This document shows positions 5,795 through 6,874 of a stretch of DNA of 6,874 bases, piece by piece; the first letter of the stretch is position 1, and each line of letters starts with the position of its first letter. The DNA is from an uncultured Altererythrobacter sp. Its GTDB lineage: Bacteria; Pseudomonadota; Alphaproteobacteria; Sphingomonadales; Sphingomonadaceae. Below the pieces are notes generated by a model. The model did no database searches, had not been told where the DNA came from, and saw only the letters and a program-made list of their open reading frames with translations. The stretch lies in contig CALFEA010000267.1 of assembly GCA_937950385.1 (NCBI GenBank), forward strand, positions 1-6,874, read 5' to 3'. The position numbers and the translations under genes are program-made.

Positions 5795-6203
5795 TGCCGC
5801 CTGCCTTTAGCGCATTGATCGCTTTTGCCCAATCGCTACTCGCTTCTACCTGTAAATCCACGGCTCCAAACCGCCGCTCGCCGCTGTCGACAGTGAGCAT
5901 TTCGCCTGAGTGATTGGCTCGGCTGTTGGCATTCAGCATGCGTCCTGCGAAATGGCCCCCATGCTGTTTGAGCAGCATAATTCGCCCAGATGCATCGCGC
6001 AGCAAAGCGGCTTTGCCACTTGCGTCAATGGCGAGTGTCTCGGCGGCAAATCCTTCCATTGCTTGATCCGCCCAATCACGCGCTTCGGCATCACTGGCAA
6101 TACGCGCATCGCGGCCAAGCCCAAGCCAAACGGCTAGGCCTGCCACAGCGAATATCGCGGCCAATGATCCACCAAATTGAATAAGGGCGAACGGAATTTC
6201 CAT
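5787..6203 (-). CDS. small single-pass membrane protein, function unknown
   Basis: This encodes 138 residues from the ATG at 6203-6201. I do not recognise a named family. Residues about 5-29 form one hydrophobic helix (FALIQFGGSLAAIFAVAGLA within it) followed by GLGRDARIASD, so the rest would be cytoplasmic if the positive-inside rule holds. The soluble part has a helix-like segment (DAEARDWADQAMEGF) and then alternating strands including GKAALLRDASGRIMLLKQHGGHFAGRML. The frame continues upstream to a GTG at 6251 (16 more residues), but that extension is Cys/Pro-rich and would reach across nearly all of the short divergent intergenic region; the ATG places the helix at the N-terminus, though its ribosome site is weak. 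The stop overlaps the hydroxylase start by eight bases. A helper or partner of the hydroxylase is possible but inferred only from position. Confidence 0.8.
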   Translation of the reverse strand: MEIPFALIQFGGSLAAIFAVAGLAVWLGLGRDARIASDAEARDWADQAMEGFAAETLAIDASGKAALLRDASGRIMLLKQHGGHFAGRMLNANSRANHSGEMLTVDSGERRFGAVDLQVEASSDWAKAINALKAGGNA

Positions 6204-6268
6204 CGGATCAAACTTGGCACGCGCGCAGCTTTGCGGCAAGCATGGGTTCACCCAAGGAGTTTTGTTCC
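6204..6268. promoter_or_regulatory. divergent intergenic region
   Basis: These 65 bases separate the minus-strand three-gene unit from the plus-strand amidohydrolase, so promoters for both directions are expected here. I could not pick out a convincing -35/-10 pair on either strand. The only clear signal is the ribosome binding site AAGGAG at 6254-6259, nine bases before the amidohydrolase ATG. Confidence 0.45.
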
Positions 6269-6874
6269 ATGAAATTGATTGCCCGTCTCGCCGTTACTTG
6301 CGCCGCTGTGATTGCTGCGCCGCTTTCCGCCGAATCTGAAATTGTCGATCCGGTTGCTGAGGTTGAGGCACAAGAAAAGCGCACCATCCGCATCGCGCAG
6401 CAATTGTGGGATTGGGCAGAACTTGGCTATTTGGAGACGCGCTCCACCGGCCTGATGCAAGAGGAATTGGCGGGCGAGGGCTTTGCCATTAAAACCGGCA
6501 TCGCCGACATTCCCACCGCTTTTGTTGGCGAATGGGGCAAGGGTGGGCCCGTTATTGCGATCCTTGCTGAAATGGATGCATTGCCGGGCATCAACCAATC
6601 GGCCAGCGCATCGCGCGATCAAGTTGCTGGTAAGCATGCCGGCCATGCCTGCGGGCACAATCTTTTTGCAGCCGGTTCGCTAACAGCGGCCATTGCGGTG
6701 AAGCGCTGGCTTGAGAAAACGGGTACGCCGGGCCGCATCCGGCTTTACGGCACGCCGGCAGAAGAAGGCGGATCAGGCAAGGTCTATATGACCCGCGCAG
6801 GTCTGTTTGAAGATGTTGATATTGCCATCCACTGGCATGCCGATGATGAAAATAGCGCAGCGGCGCAAACATCA
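6269..6874 (+). CDS. exported M20-family amidohydrolase, AbgB-like (3' end outside window)
   Basis: The frame from the ATG at 6269 stays open for 202 codons to the window edge; full-length relatives are about 450-500 residues. The start is set by AAGGAG nine bases upstream. Residues 1-21 look like a Sec signal peptide (positively charged MKLIAR, hydrophobic core, PLSA cleavage site), implying a periplasmic enzyme. M20 zinc-site motifs visible are EMDALPG (D103), GKHAGHACGHNLF (H126, C128, H130), the glutamate pair E165-E166 in PAEEGGSGKVYM, and HWH at 188-190. These match amidohydrolases of the AbgB (p-aminobenzoyl-glutamate hydrolase subunit) branch, which cleave N-acyl amino acids or related amides. 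The dimerisation domain and the last metal ligand would lie beyond the window. It is divergent from the membrane-protein gene. Confidence 0.9.
   Translation, partial: MKLIARLAVTCAAVIAAPLSAESEIVDPVAEVEAQEKRTIRIAQQLWDWAELGYLETRSTGLMQEELAGEGFAIKTGIADIPTAFVGEWGKGGPVIAILAEMDALPGINQSASASRDQVAGKHAGHACGHNLFAAGSLTAAIAVKRWLEKTGTPGRIRLYGTPAEEGGSGKVYMTRAGLFEDVDIAIHWHADDENSAAAQTS

Noticed and set aside
6215..6233. Possible second sigma-54 promoter (TGGCAC followed by TTGC) in the divergent region
   Set aside because: The GG and GC elements are 14 bases apart instead of ten, which sigma-54 does not tolerate.
6204..6251. Upstream GTG at 6251 as the start of the small membrane protein
   Set aside because: The 16 added residues look non-coding and would use up nearly all of the divergent promoter region; the ATG at 6203 places the membrane helix at the N-terminus as expected.
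6248..6658. A 136-codon minus-strand frame opposite the start of the amidohydrolase
   Set aside because: The plus-strand frame has a signal peptide, ribosome site and M20 metal motifs; the minus frame has none.

Overview
The window is a chromosomal segment, most likely from an alphaproteobacterium of the Sphingomonadales (Erythrobacter/Sphingopyxis-like). This placement rests on moderate-to-high GC, the sigma-54-driven glnK-amtB pair, the flavour of the accessory oxidoreductases, and a small palindromic intergenic repeat of alphaproteobacterial type. It is inference; no marker gene is present. I see no phage, plasmid, insertion sequence, CRISPR array, tRNA or rRNA.

Layout. Positions 1-1007 (+) hold the 3' half of an alpha/beta hydrolase gene. 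It overlaps by one base (TAGTG) a complete FMN split-barrel gene of the pyridoxamine 5'-phosphate oxidase-like group. Positions 1008-1188 form a regulatory region: a 9-bp direct repeat and a 7+7 bp palindrome lie about 100 bp upstream of a consensus -24/-12 sigma-54 promoter. Positions 1189-2942 (+) are glnK (PII signal protein) and amtB (ammonium channel), ending at a strong intrinsic terminator at 3038-3069. Positions 3087-3253 hold a 35-bp direct duplication of the 3' end of the neighbouring GMC oxidoreductase gene, flanking an 82-bp structured repeat. Positions 3204-6203 are a three-gene minus-strand unit, read from right to left: a small single-pass membrane protein, a histidine-box fatty acid hydroxylase/sterol desaturase, and a GMC flavin oxidoreductase. 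Positions 6269-6874 (+) start a divergent gene for an exported M20-family amidohydrolase (AbgB-like), cut by the window end.

How the genes work together. glnK-amtB is the classic nitrogen-limitation unit: under nitrogen stress, NtrC with sigma-54 RNA polymerase should switch on both genes, and GlnK then gates the AmtB channel. In the minus-strand unit, a membrane di-iron hydroxylase followed 26 nt later by an alcohol-oxidising GMC flavoprotein suggests, without proof, a hydroxylate-then-oxidise sequence on a lipophilic substrate. The M20 hydrolase would release amines or amino acids in the periplasm.

Most of the content is ordinary and recognisable. The least explained parts are the GMC 3'-end duplication with its interposed palindromic element, and the repeats upstream of the sigma-54 promoter. 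I found no convincing new multi-gene system.
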